From Streptomyces griseus (GTDB lineage: Bacteria > Actinomycetota > Actinomycetes > Streptomycetales > Streptomycetaceae), in assembly GCF_900460065.1 (NCBI RefSeq), contig NZ_UAVD01000029.1, positions 434,001-498,000 of the forward strand: a stretch of 64,000 bases of DNA. The letters run 5' to 3'. Under the pieces are notes generated by a model. It had not been told where the DNA came from, made no database searches, and was given only the letters and a program-made list of their open reading frames with translations. The position numbers and the translations under genes were made by a program. Shown one piece after another: positions 51,568-62,000 of the stretch (its first letter is position 1; each line of letters starts with the position of its first letter).

Positions 51568-53314
51568 GCAGGAACATCTGGCCCACGGTCGCGGGATCGC
51601 CCGCCACGCGGTCCCGGTCCAGGTCCGCCAGCCAGGCCAGCCGGTCCGCGCCGCTGGTCCCGGACGCGTCGGCCCCGGTCGCCAGCCAGTCCGGGAACGT
51701 ACAGAACGGAGTGGTGCGCACCCCGGAGAAGCCCGCCGCCGCGCACTCCTCGCGCAGCACCCTCGGCTCGGTCAGCCGCCGCCGCAACTGCGCCATCTCC
51801 GCGGGGGAGTAGAAGGAGAGAAAGGTCTGGAAGCGGCATGCGGGATCCCACGCGCTCACCACCAGCCGCCCGCCGGGCCGCAGCGTACGGAACGACTCGG
51901 CGAGGAAGCGCTCGCGCTGGGCGGCGGACAGGTGGTTGACCGTGCCCATCATGCAGGTGACGAGATCGAACGAACCGTCCCGGAACGGCATCGCCGTACC
52001 GTCGGCGACCGCGAACCGCCGCGCCCACCGGGCGTCGACACAGGCGTGGATCCCCGCGTCGCTGAGGTCGATCCCGTAGGACCGCACCCCGAAACGGTCC
52101 AGCACCTGCGGGTAGCGCAGGGTCCCGCTGCCGACGTCGAGCGAGGCCGCCACGGCGCCGGGATCCTCCACGGCGGTGAGCAACTGCACCATCTCCAGGC
52201 GCTTCTTGACGCTGTCGTGCACCCCGGTGTGGTCGAACTGGACGTAGAAGGTGGCGTCGTACGACTCGATCCGGGAGTCGGTCCGACCGAGCAGACCGCG
52301 CGCCTCCAGGTCGCGGACGAGCCCGGCAGCGGAGCCGACCGGAGACCGTCGGCCGACGGCCGGCCCGGCCGACCGGGCCCGGTTCCGGCTGTGATCGTAG
52401 CGCTGCCAGGCGTCCTCGTAGGTGGCGTCCCAGGCAAGCAGCGACTCGAAGCGATCGACGGCCTCGGTGTGCCTGTCCTGTTCCTGCAGGGCCCGGGCGA
52501 GGTCGTAGAGCACCCGTTTCTCGTCCTCGCCGGGGCCGCTCGCCGCGGCCTGCTCGTGCGCGATGGCCGCCGCCGACTCGGCGCCGAGGCGGCGGAAGCA
52601 CTCGCCGGCCGTGTACAGCGCCCGGGAACGGAAGCGCGGGTCGGCCGCGGCCCGCTGGAGCAGGCCGAGAGCCGCCTGGTCCTCGCCCGTCGCGGACAGC
52701 GCAACGCCCGCCTCGAACGCGGCCCCCGGGTCCCGCCGCAGCACCCTGCGGTGCTGGAGCGCGATCCCGGCGATCACCGGCTCCACCGACCCGGGAGGCA
52801 GCGCGCCCCGTTGTCCGAGCCGCCGCACGCGTCGTACGGCGAAGCAGGGGGAGCCCGTGTCCAGGTACAGGTGGGCCGCCCGCCGTGCCGTCGTGGCGTC
52901 CGGGTGCCGCAGCAGATCCTGCTCCTTGTCGAGGAGCGTCATGGCCCCGGCCTCGGTGAGCGGCAGCCGTAGCCCGTACACCGTGCCCTCCTCCGTGCCG
53001 GCCAGGACCATCGCGCCGTCGCGGGCGGCGGCGACCGCGGTGACCGTCCCGTCCAGCTCGATCCCCTCCAGCTCGGTCCCGTCCAGCAGGAGGGTCAAGC
53101 GGTCGTCGTCGGTGACGATGTCGTACGGTCCCCGCCGGGTGGCCGACCGGGCCAGGTCGGCCACCCGGGCGCGACGCGAGCCGTCGACCGGTGTGCCGTC
53201 GGGGCCGAGGAGGACATGGCCGCCGGGGGCGTCCAGCAGGACGATGCCACCGTCCGGGCCGACACGCAGACCGTGGACGGGGGCCGCGTGGGAGTAGGTC
53301 CACAGGGTTTTCAC
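51551..53314 (-). CDS. Fusion: propeller-like domain, TPR-like repeats and SAM methyltransferase
   Basis: 587 aa. Residues about 1-150 are beta-rich with G-x-V/L-x-L-x-x-G repeats (for example G-L-R-V-G-P-D-G-G-I and L-L-G-P-D-G-T), resembling part of a WD40/PQQ propeller. About 150-330: helical A-x-x-A-rich TPR-like hairpins (A-L-G-L-L-Q-R-A-A, A-R-A-L-Q-E-Q-D-R-H). About 360-587: class I methyltransferase with the SAM motif L-D-V-G-S-G-T-L (about 411-418), then G-I-D-L-S and F-D-L-V-T-C-M-M-G-T. The GTG start overlaps the A-T stop (GTGA). The three-part architecture is not one I know; the methyltransferase probably acts on a carrier-bound or released NRPS intermediate. Confidence 0.7.
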   Translation of the reverse strand: MKTLWTYSHAAPVHGLRVGPDGGIVLLDAPGGHVLLGPDGTPVDGSRRARVADLARSATRRGPYDIVTDDDRLTLLLDGTELEGIELDGTVTAVAAARDGAMVLAGTEEGTVYGLRLPLTEAGAMTLLDKEQDLLRHPDATTARRAAHLYLDTGSPCFAVRRVRRLGQRGALPPGSVEPVIAGIALQHRRVLRRDPGAAFEAGVALSATGEDQAALGLLQRAAADPRFRSRALYTAGECFRRLGAESAAAIAHEQAAASGPGEDEKRVLYDLARALQEQDRHTEAVDRFESLLAWDATYEDAWQRYDHSRNRARSAGPAVGRRSPVGSAAGLVRDLEARGLLGRTDSRIESYDATFYVQFDHTGVHDSVKKRLEMVQLLTAVEDPGAVAASLDVGSGTLRYPQVLDRFGVRSYGIDLSDAGIHACVDARWARRFAVADGTAMPFRDGSFDLVTCMMGTVNHLSAAQRERFLAESFRTLRPGGRLVVSAWDPACRFQTFLSFYSPAEMAQLRRRLTEPRVLREECAAAGFSGVRTTPFCTFPDWLATGADASGTSGADRLAWLADLDRDRVAGDPATVGQMFLLSARR

Positions 53315-55134
53315 CTCGGGGTCGCTCGCAATCCTGAGGTGTCCGTGGCGGGCCGCCGCCGGATCCAGTCGGCGAGGGCGGCCACGGTCGGCTGCTGGAT
53401 GAGGGTCTCCAGGTCGGCCCGGACACCGAGTTCCTCGTGGAGCCGGGTGGTGAGGACCGCCGCGAGGAGCGAGGTGCCGCCCAGCTGGAAGAAGTTGTCG
53501 TCCGGGCCGACGTGCTCGGCACCGAGCACGGACTCCCACAGCCCGGTCACCGCCTGTTCGACCGAGTCGTGCCCCTCGCCGGTGCCCGTGCCGCTGATCC
53601 GCAGCGGCAGGGCGGCCAGCGCGGCCCGGTCGGTCTTGCCGCTGGGCGTGGTCGGGAACGCGTCCATGGCGATCACGGCCACCGGCACCATGTACTCGGG
53701 GAGCGTCTCGGCCAGCCGGGCCCTGGCGTCGGCCGGCAGCTCGCCGGAGGCGCCGGTGAGGACGTACGCCACCAGCCGACGCCCCGCCCCGGGCTCCCCG
53801 TGGACGACGACGGCGGCGTCGGCCGGTCCCGGCAGCGCCTTCACCGCGGCCTCGACCTCGCCGAGCTCCACCCGGTGCCCGCGGATCTTGACCTGGCCGT
53901 CGCCGCGGCCGAGGAAGTGGACCAACCCGTCGGGCTCCGTCCGGCCGTGGTCGCCGGTGAGGTAGCGCCGGGAACCAGGAGGGCCGAGCGGGTCCGGGAC
54001 GAAGCGCTCGGCGGTCGGCCCCGGGCGGCCGAGGTAGCCGTGGGCGACCACGGGTCCCGCGATGGCGATCTCGCCGCTCTCCCCGGCGGGCAGCGAGCCG
54101 CCGTCCTCGCCGACGACATCGATCCGGGCCCCGTCGATGGCCCGGCCGATCGACGGCAGACCGGGCCACTGCCCGGGGTCGGGGCCCAGCCGCAGCGCTG
54201 TCACGATATGGGTCTCGGACGGGCCGTACTGGTTCTCCAGCCGGGCCTCGGGCAGCGCACCGAAGAAGCGGCGCAGCGCCGGGGTGACGAACAGCTGCTC
54301 ACCGGCCGTGATCACCTCCCGGAGGGCGCGGGGGTAGCGCCCCTGGTTCACGGCGGCGTTGGCCAGCGCCTGGAGGGCGACGAACGGCATGAAGACGCGT
54401 TCCACATGGTGGTCGTCGATATGGGCCAGCAGACGGTGCGGATCGCGGCGCACGTCCTCGTCGACCAGGACCAGACAGCCGCCCGCGGCCCAGGTGCTGA
54501 ACATCTCCTGGAAGGAGGCGTCGAAGCTGAACGCCGAGAACTGCAGGGTCCGAGCCCCCTCACCGCAGTCGGAGGCGGCGCACTGCCAGTCGATCAGGTT
54601 GACGAGGGGGCCGTGCCCCATGGCGACCCCCTTGGGCGTCCCGGTCGACCCCGAGGTGTACATCACGTACGCGAGATTCTCGGCCCCGGCTGTCGCGGCG
54701 GGCGCGGGACCGGGCTCGCCGGACGGCGCCGCGTCGAGCAGCAGCACCCGGGTGCCCTCCGGGACCGGGAACCGGTCGGCGAGGTCCCGTTGGGTGATCA
54801 GCAGACCCGCGCCGCTGTCGCGCAGCATGAAGTCGAGCCGGGGCGGCGGATACCCGGGATCCAGGGGCAGGTACGCGGCCCCCGCGCGCAGGATGCCCAG
54901 CACCCCGACGGGCAGGTTGAAGGACCGGTCCACACACAGCGCGACGACGGACCCGGCCACGTCGTCGACCGTCAACCGGCGGGTGACCCGCTCGGCCGCC
55001 GCGTCCAGCTCCGCGTACGTCAGCTGCCGCCCCGCGTACTCGACGGCCGGTCGGCCGGGAGCGGTGCGACACCGCTCGGCGAACCGGTCGAGAACCGACC
55101 CGGAGACCGTCGGTGCGACGGCCGGCCCCGTCAT
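53311..55134 (-). CDS. NRPS adenylation-thiolation protein
   Basis: 607 aa. A domain with A3 Y-T-S-G-S-T-G-T-P-K-G, A4 F-D-A-S-F-Q-E-M-F-S (an A subfamily with the S-F-Q-E motif), A7 Y-L-T-G-D, A8 I-R-G-H-R-V-E-L-G-E and A10 Lys in S-G-K-T-D-R. T domain L-G-G-T-S-L-L-A-A near residue 570. No condensation domain, so it probably loads a building block in trans, possibly for hydroxylation by the adjacent P450. Substrate cannot be read safely. The start ATG overlaps the T-TE stop; the T domain lies before the fusion gene. Confidence 0.9.
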   Translation of the reverse strand: MTGPAVAPTVSGSVLDRFAERCRTAPGRPAVEYAGRQLTYAELDAAAERVTRRLTVDDVAGSVVALCVDRSFNLPVGVLGILRAGAAYLPLDPGYPPPRLDFMLRDSGAGLLITQRDLADRFPVPEGTRVLLLDAAPSGEPGPAPAATAGAENLAYVMYTSGSTGTPKGVAMGHGPLVNLIDWQCAASDCGEGARTLQFSAFSFDASFQEMFSTWAAGGCLVLVDEDVRRDPHRLLAHIDDHHVERVFMPFVALQALANAAVNQGRYPRALREVITAGEQLFVTPALRRFFGALPEARLENQYGPSETHIVTALRLGPDPGQWPGLPSIGRAIDGARIDVVGEDGGSLPAGESGEIAIAGPVVAHGYLGRPGPTAERFVPDPLGPPGSRRYLTGDHGRTEPDGLVHFLGRGDGQVKIRGHRVELGEVEAAVKALPGPADAAVVVHGEPGAGRRLVAYVLTGASGELPADARARLAETLPEYMVPVAVIAMDAFPTTPSGKTDRAALAALPLRISGTGTGEGHDSVEQAVTGLWESVLGAEHVGPDDNFFQLGGTSLLAAVLTTRLHEELGVRADLETLIQQPTVAALADWIRRRPATDTSGLRATPR

Positions 55135-56237
55135 GACCGCTCCGGTGCGACCGGCAGCAGGGTGGCCAGGAGCGCGGCCAGCTCCCGCACATGGGGATCG
55201 GTGAGCATCGAGTAGTGGTCTCCCTTCACGTGGTGCCGGTCGACCACACGGTCGCTCAGCCGTTGCCATGAGGTGGTCGCGCGGTCCTGGGCCGCCGGAC
55301 TGCCCTCGGAGGCGAACAGCAGGACCAGGTGGTCGACCCGCCGGCTTGGCCGGTGGCGGCGCAGCGCCCCGACGTGCGAGCGGAACAGACGAAGCTGCTC
55401 CAGCAGGCCGAGGAGGTCGGTGTCCGGAGGAACGGCCCGTGCCGCCCGGGCCGCTTCGAGCACCCGGGCCAGACCCTCCTCGTACGCCAGCGTGGCGAGC
55501 CCGCCCTCCACGGCGAACGGAGTGCCCGACAGGGTGCTCAGCTGCCAGGCGAAGGCGGCGAGGATCCCGGCGTCCGGGGAGCCGGTGAACTCCTCGCCGG
55601 GATAGGCGTCGACCAGCCCGAGGAACTCCACCTCCTCACCCTCCTCCCGCAGCCCGGCGGCGATCTCGAGGGCGAGCGCGCCACCCATCGACCAGCCGAG
55701 CAGCGCGTACGGCCCGTGCGGGCGCAGTTCCCGCAACCGGTCGCGGTGGTACGCCGCCATCGCCTCCAGCCCCGGCTCCGGGGACTCCCGGTCGGCGGGC
55801 GGGGCCTGGAGGCCGTACACCGGCCGTGCGGGCGGCAGCAGGGCGGCGAGCCGACGGAAGACGATCACGTCCCCGCCCGCCGGATGAACGCAGAACAGGG
55901 GAGTGCCCCCACCGCCGCGTCGCAGGGTCAGGGGCCGGGACGCGTGGCCCGCGAGGGCTCCTCGGCCGCTGTCCCGGACCAGCCGGCTCAGGAACTCCAC
56001 GCTGGCGGTCACCGGTCGACCGTCGTCGGCCGTGTCCTCGAAGAGCACGGAGACCGGAATCGCCGTCCCGAACGTCTTCTTGATCCGGGCGACGAGCCGG
56101 GCGGCGAGCAGGGAGTGACCGCCGAGGGCGAAGAAGTCCTCGTCGACGCCCACGCCCTCCAGACCGAGCAGGTCTTCGAAGATGTGGGTGAGCTCCAGCT
56201 CGGTGCCGTCCCGCGGGGGACTGCTGGGACGGGTCAT
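55131..56237 (-). CDS. NRPS thiolation-thioesterase (T-TE) protein
   Basis: 368 aa. N-terminal T domain (about 10-80) with L-G-G-H-S-L-L-A-A-R. TE domain about 100-360, catalytic Ser in G-W-S-M-G-G, upstream V-H-P-A-G-G oxyanion region and a C-terminal G-D-H-Y-S-M His. A free-standing T-TE lets the last carrier and release step be separate from its A domain (57493-59076) and C domain (end of 59097-64000). It releases the peptide by hydrolysis or cyclisation. Its ends overlap both neighbours by 4 nt, so the operon is tightly coupled. Confidence 0.92.
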   Translation of the reverse strand: MTRPSSPPRDGTELELTHIFEDLLGLEGVGVDEDFFALGGHSLLAARLVARIKKTFGTAIPVSVLFEDTADDGRPVTASVEFLSRLVRDSGRGALAGHASRPLTLRRGGGGTPLFCVHPAGGDVIVFRRLAALLPPARPVYGLQAPPADRESPEPGLEAMAAYHRDRLRELRPHGPYALLGWSMGGALALEIAAGLREEGEEVEFLGLVDAYPGEEFTGSPDAGILAAFAWQLSTLSGTPFAVEGGLATLAYEEGLARVLEAARAARAVPPDTDLLGLLEQLRLFRSHVGALRRHRPSRRVDHLVLLFASEGSPAAQDRATTSWQRLSDRVVDRHHVKGDHYSMLTDPHVRELAALLATLLPVAPERS

Positions 56238-57496
56238 GGGTCCTCACTCTCCGCCGGGGAGCACGCGGCGGCGTCCGCCGCCGGTATCAGGGTGACCTCG
56301 AGCCGGTCGAGGCCGTGCAGGAAGGTGGACGGCGTGCGGGTGAGGACGGGGTCGGACTCGAAGCGCGCCACGTGGTCCAAGAGCGCCCGCAGCAGCGTCC
56401 GCAGCTCCAGCCGGGCCAGGGAAGCGCCGATGCAGTAGTGAGGGCCGCCGCCGAGACCGAGGTGGGGGTTGGGCCGCCGGTCGACGCGGAAGGCGTCCGG
56501 TTCGGCGAAGACCGACTCGTCGCGGTTGCAGGACGGGATCCAGAGCACCACCCGCTCGCCGGCCCGGATCCGGGCGCCGCCCAGGAGGACGTCCTCGGTG
56601 GCCGTACGCATGATGTGCAGGGGCGGCGAGACCCAGCGCAGAATCTCCTCGACCGCGGTGGGCACCAACCCGCGATCGGCCCGCAGCCGCTCCCACTGGC
56701 GGGGGTGCGCGGCGAAGGCGAGGACGGCGCCGGAGACGGCGTGCCGGGTGGTTCCGAGCCCTCCGTTGACCAGGCCGTCGCAGGTGAGCAGTATCTCCTC
56801 GTCCGTCAGACGGTCTCCCCCCGGCTGGTGCACCAAAGCGCTGACCAGGTCGTCTCCGGGATCGGCGCGGCGCTTCTCCAGAAGCTCCGCGAAGTAGGCG
56901 AAGACGCCCGCGCTGGCCGCCCGCCGCGCCGACGCCGTGCTCGTCTCCGTCTCGTCGAAGGCGGCGGCGGCCAGCAGGGCGAGCTCCTCCCAGTCCTCCT
57001 CGGGCACACCGAGCATGCCGCACACCAGCCAGGTCGGCAGCGGCCGCGCCAGCCGGGCCGGGACGTCGACGGGACTCCCGTCGGCCAGGTCGGCCAACAG
57101 CGCGTCGAGTCGGCTCCGCAGAGCGTCCTTCAGCCGGGACACGGCCTGCCCGGCGAACCAGGGCGCGTGGGCGGAGCGCAGACGCGTGTGCGCCGGGCCG
57201 TCCGAGACGACGAGCATCCGGCCGGATGCCGCCGACACCGCCGCCGGCTCCCCGCCCAGCCGCATTCCCCGTGTCGAGGTGAAGGATTCCGGCCGCTCCA
57301 GCACCTGGCGTGCGGCGGCATGAGCCGTCACCGACCAGAACGCCCCGAAGCGGGGCGACTCCAGGCGGACCACGGGATGATCGCGCCGAGCCCGCTGCCA
57401 CTGGGCGAAGTAGTCGGCGTCCCGGTAGGTCGCGGGATCCGTGAGGTCCGGGCCCCGCGCCGTGCCGGCCGGGCAACCGCCGGCCTCGCCGCTCAC
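56234..57496 (-). CDS. Cytochrome P450 in the NRPS operon
   Basis: 420 aa. The haem Cys355 is in G-G-G-P-H-Y-C-I-G. The I-helix is G-G-L-G-T-T, with Gly where Asp/Glu is usual. The K-helix E-E-I-L-R is present. GTG at 57496 overlaps the A-domain stop (GTGA). Free-standing P450s placed inside NRPS operons commonly beta-hydroxylate an aminoacyl carrier protein; the A-T protein (53311-55134) or the T-TE are possible partners. The proposal rests on context. Confidence 0.88.
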   Translation of the reverse strand: MSGEAGGCPAGTARGPDLTDPATYRDADYFAQWQRARRDHPVVRLESPRFGAFWSVTAHAAARQVLERPESFTSTRGMRLGGEPAAVSAASGRMLVVSDGPAHTRLRSAHAPWFAGQAVSRLKDALRSRLDALLADLADGSPVDVPARLARPLPTWLVCGMLGVPEEDWEELALLAAAAFDETETSTASARRAASAGVFAYFAELLEKRRADPGDDLVSALVHQPGGDRLTDEEILLTCDGLVNGGLGTTRHAVSGAVLAFAAHPRQWERLRADRGLVPTAVEEILRWVSPPLHIMRTATEDVLLGGARIRAGERVVLWIPSCNRDESVFAEPDAFRVDRRPNPHLGLGGGPHYCIGASLARLELRTLLRALLDHVARFESDPVLTRTPSTFLHGLDRLEVTLIPAADAAACSPAESEDP

Positions 57497-59076
57497 TCCG
57501 CGCTCCGTCCCGCCGGGCCCAGCCGTTCGACCGCCATGCGGTCCAGAGCGGCCCGGTCCAGCTTTCCGTTGGGCAAGGTCGGCAGCCGCTCCAGGGTGTG
57601 CACCGACCGGGGCACGGCGGCCCGGGGCAGCCGGCGTCGCAGAGCCGCGTGCAGGTCGACGGACCGGAGGCCGACGGCCGGTCGCACCAGGAACGCCATG
57701 AGCCGGGGTGGGCCGACCGCGCCGGCGGCGACACCCAGGGCGGCGGCCGAGGCTCCGGTGTGCTCGCGGACGAGATGCTCGATCTCGCTCAGCTCGATCC
57801 GCATCCCGGCGAGCTTCAGCTGGCCGTCGGCCCGCCCGGCGAAGTGCGCGTCGCCCTGTTCGTCGAAACGGACCAGGTCGCCGGTGCGATACGTACGCCG
57901 GGCTCCGTCGCCCGCGAAAGGGGTCCCGGCGTCCGTTTCGGCGGCGTAGCCGAGGGCCACACCGGGTCCGCGCACCCACAGTTCACCGGTACCCCCGCCG
58001 CCCGGGCCGCCCGGCACGAGGCCGATCTCCGTGCCCGGGACGGGGCGGCCGATCGGTACGCTGTCACGCTGCCCGTCGGCCGGTGCGCACCGGTGTGCCA
58101 GGGCCCACACGGTGCATTCGGTGGGGCCGTACTCATTGGACAGCGCGGTGTCCGGGAGCCCGGCGAAGTGCCGGCGCACCAGATGCGGCGGGCAGGTCTC
58201 GCCCGCCACGATCACGGTGCGCAGGGAGTCCAGGGCGCCGGCGTCGGCCGAGTCCAGCAGGGCGTCGTAGAGGGAGGGCAGCGTCAGCAGGTGCGAGGCG
58301 CGCCGCGCGTGGGCCGCGGCGGCGACGGCCCCGGTGTCCAGGGGATCGGCCGAGGGAATCACCAGGTGTCCGCCGGTCGCCAGCGTCCAGTAGATGCCCG
58401 CGACGGAACTGTCGAACGAGATCGAGCTGCACAGCAGGTACACCCCGGGCGCCTCGCGGTAGTGGGCGATCCGGGCCGCCGTGGAGTAGCCGAGAGCCGC
58501 GTGCGAGACGAGCACGCCCTTCGGCCGGCCGCTGGAACCGCTGGTGTAGAGGCAGTAGGCGGGCGCCTCGGGCCCGGGGCGGTCCGGGGAACCGCCGACC
58601 GCCGGCCCGCGGTGTGCGCCGACCTCGACCACCGTCGGTGGCCTCCCGGCGCCCCAGGCCGAGGGACCGCCCGTGTCCCCGGGTTCCGTCACGGCGAAGC
58701 GCGCGCCGCTCGCGTTGATCACGGCCGTCTGCCGGCCCGAGGGGAACGCGGTGTCCACGGGTACGTAGTGGGCACCCGCGTACAGCACGCCCAGCATCGC
58801 CGGGACCGCCCACCGCGACAAACGGGTGCGGACCACGACGGGTTCGCCGGGGCTCACCCCCAGCGCCCGCAGGGACGCGGCCACGCCCAGCGTGAGCCGG
58901 CGCAGCTCGGCGTAGCTGAGGACGCCGTCCGGGTCGGTCACCGCGGGGCCGGGGCCCGCGTGGTCGAGGTGCGGGGTGATCAGGTCCAGGACGGGCGGAG
59001 CCGGCGGAAGCCAGGGCCCGCGCGCGGCACTGCGCCAGACTTCGCGCTCCGGGTGGTGCGCCACTTCTTCCTGCAC
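57493..59076 (-). CDS. Free-standing NRPS adenylation domain
   Basis: About 527 aa with one A domain and no T domain: A3 Y-T-S-G-S-S-G-R-P-K-G (about 175-185), A5 N-E-Y-G-P-T-E-C, A7 Y-R-T-G-D-L-V and A10 N-G-K-L-D-R. The start is uncertain: GTG at 59076 is preceded by GGGAGAGG, and a second GTG lies 12 nt later. It follows the big NRPS (stop 59097), whose last domain is a C without A, so it supplies the missing A activity, charging the T of T-TE. Its pocket residues (beginning D-S, then A, T) do not match a code I recall. Confidence 0.85.
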   Translation of the reverse strand: MQEEVAHHPEREVWRSAARGPWLPPAPPVLDLITPHLDHAGPGPAVTDPDGVLSYAELRRLTLGVAASLRALGVSPGEPVVVRTRLSRWAVPAMLGVLYAGAHYVPVDTAFPSGRQTAVINASGARFAVTEPGDTGGPSAWGAGRPPTVVEVGAHRGPAVGGSPDRPGPEAPAYCLYTSGSSGRPKGVLVSHAALGYSTAARIAHYREAPGVYLLCSSISFDSSVAGIYWTLATGGHLVIPSADPLDTGAVAAAAHARRASHLLTLPSLYDALLDSADAGALDSLRTVIVAGETCPPHLVRRHFAGLPDTALSNEYGPTECTVWALAHRCAPADGQRDSVPIGRPVPGTEIGLVPGGPGGGGTGELWVRGPGVALGYAAETDAGTPFAGDGARRTYRTGDLVRFDEQGDAHFAGRADGQLKLAGMRIELSEIEHLVREHTGASAAALGVAAGAVGPPRLMAFLVRPAVGLRSVDLHAALRRRLPRAAVPRSVHTLERLPTLPNGKLDRAALDRMAVERLGPAGRSAE

Positions 59077-59096
59077 TTCCTCTCCCGGTTCCGGGG

Positions 59097-62000
59097 CTAT
59101 GCGCCCGCCGGCCCGGCGACCCGTTGCCCGGGGTCGCCGGTCAGGGCTTCGAGGGCGTGGGCGAAGTCGTCGAGCAGCTTGGTGACGGTCGATTCCTCGA
59201 AGAGGTCGGCGCTGTACTCCAGGAACCCGGTGATCTCCCTGTCGGTGGCAGAGGTGTCGCGCACAGCCCCTGCCTCCCGGCTGTCCTGGAGGACGAGCGC
59301 GAGATCGAAGCGGGTGGTGTCGAGCCCGGCCGGGACCGGCGTGACCCGCAGCCCGGGCAGCGCGAGGCCGGACCCGCCCGGTGTGTTGTCGAGGACGAGT
59401 TTGGCCTGGAACAGGGGACTGCTGCGGCCGCGGCGAGGATTGAGCGCCTGGACGACCCGTTCGAAGGGCACGTCCTGGTGGCTGAGCGCCTCCAGTGCCG
59501 TGCCGTGGGCGCGGTCCAGCAGCTCCCGCCATGTCGGGTCGCCGGCCAGGCCGACCCGCAGGACCAGTTGGTTGACGAAGAACCCGAGGAGCGTCTCCGT
59601 CCCGGCGGCGGTCCGGCCGGCGACGTCCGTGCCGATGGTCACCTCCTGTTCGCCCGTGTGGATCCGCAGGGCCAGGCTGAGAGCGGTGAGCAGAACCGCG
59701 AACGGGGTGGCCCCGGACTCCTGGCACAGCCGACGGATCCCGCGCACGGTCGTGACCGGTACCGACACCGGGAGCAGCCGGCCCCGGGTGGTGGGACGGG
59801 CGGGTCGCGGATGATCCGTGCGCAGCGGGGGCAGCTCCGCGACACCGGCCAACCGGCGCTTCCAGTAGTCCAGTTGGGTGTCGAAGTGCCCCTCGTCGAG
59901 CAGCCGTCGCTGCCACACCGCGTAGTCGGCGTACTGCACGGGCGGTACGGCCGGGTCGAGGGGGAGTCCAGCGGCGAAGGCCTGGTAGAGGCCGGCCAGT
60001 TCGGTGGTGAACAGTCCGAAGGACCAGCCGTCGTGCACGATGTGGTGCAGTGAGAGCAGCAGGACGTGGTCCTCGGACCCCAGGCGCACCAGGTGGGCGC
60101 GGAGCACGGGCCCCGCGGCCAGGTCGAAGGGGCGGCGGTACTCCAGCCCCACCAGCCGCGTCAGCTCCTTCTCCCGCCCGGTCCCGGGCAGGCCGGTGAG
60201 GTCCACCAGCGGGAAGGGGACCGGCTCCGGCGGCCGGATCTCCTGCCGCGGTATGCCCTCGGGTGCGGTGAGCACGGTCCGCAGGACCTCGTGCCGGGCG
60301 ACGAGCGCGTCCAGCGCCCGGGACAGCGCCCGTACGTCGAGCGGGCCGTGGATCCGGTCGAAGGCGGGGACGTTGTACTGGGCGTCGCCCGGGTTCAACT
60401 GGTCCATGAACCACAGGCGCTCCTGCGCGAAGGAGGCCGGCAGCGGTCCGGTACGGGCGACCGGGGCCAGCGGCGGGGGCAGCGGCGCGGCCACGGCGTC
60501 GGGCTCCGCCAGACCGTCGATGCGGGCGGCCAGCCCGGCGAGGGTGCGGTGGTCGAACGGGGCCCGCGCCGGAAGGCCGACGCCCAGGCGCTCGCGGAGG
60601 CGGAAGACGACCTGGAGGGCGAGCAGGGAGTGGCCGCCGAGTCCGAAGAAGTCGTCGTCGGGCGTGACCTCGTCACAGCCGAGCAGTTCCTGCCAGACCT
60701 GGGCCACCACCTGTTCGGTCGGGGTGAGAGGCCGGGCGGCGATCACCCACCCGGCCCGCTCCTCACCGTCGGGGTCCGAGGCCAGCAGGCGCAGTTGGGC
60801 GCGGTCGGTCTTGCCGTTCGCCGTGAGCGGGATCTCCGGTACGGGGATGTAGTGGGCGGGAACCAGGGGCGCGGGCAGCAGGCGTCGCACGTGCGCGTCG
60901 ATCTCCGGCAGGGTCGTCGCGCGGGCCCGCCGCCAGTGCGGGTCGTTGGTGTAGCGCCGCGCCGGCGGCGGAGCGACGGGTGGCAGAGGGGAGCCGGCCG
61001 TGCCGGTCGACCGGTCGGCGCGGCCGGTACGTGCCTCGGGTCGGCCCAGCACGACGTCGTAGGCGCCGTCCGACCGTCCCTCCGACCAGCTCAGCTCCAC
61101 CTCGTACCCGCAGCGGTCCGCGAGCTCCCACCAGTCCTCCGGCGCGTGTCCGGAGGCGGGCAGGGCGCCGGCCCGGGCCAGGAGTTCGCCGACGGACGAG
61201 GAAGGCGGGCGTTCCTCCAGAAGGCCGCGCAGCCCGAGCGCGCCGGACAGCCGGGAGTTGGGCACGCCGGTCAGGGTGAGACGCTCGGGGCGGTCCCGCT
61301 CCAGGAGGCGCGCGAGCTCGTCCGGGGAGAGGGGCGAGGCGGCCCAGTCCCTGATCGTTCCGGGGCTCGCCGGGACGGGCTCGCCGCGCCCGACGGTGAG
61401 GACGACGTCGTACCGGTAGTGGGTGAGTTCGTTGTCGTGACGGCCGCGCTTGGGCAGGACGCGGACCCGCGCGACATCGGGCCAGCGGGCGGCGATCTCC
61501 TTGAACAGTCGCGGGTCGACGCAGAGTTCGGCGTCCAGGGCGCGCTGCCGGCGGATACGGGACCGGAGATCGGCGAGCCGCATGTCGACCTGGGCCCTGC
61601 GGGTCTGGACGGAGGTGTGGAACAGGTCGAGCAGCGGCAGGCTGCGCAGATCGCCGAGGAAGACGTGGCCACCCTCGGGCAGCGCGTCGACCGCCTGCCG
61701 CAGTACGTCCAGGAGGTAGTCGGACGACGGGAAGTACTGCACCACGGAGTTGAGCACGATGGCGTCCGGGGCCGCCGCCCCGGCGGCCGCGGTGAGGACG
61801 CTCGTGTGTGCGGGTGCGGTGCGGACCTCCACGTCGGCCGGGAGGCCCGTCGTGGTGGCCACCGCGCGCCGTACGTAGTCGACGGCCGCGGTGGAGAGAT
61901 CGGTCGCCCGATAACTCCGGCACGAAGGCGCCACGTTGAGCAGGATCATGCCGGTGCCGCATCCGATCTCCAGGACATGGCGTGGGCGCAGCGCCAGGAT

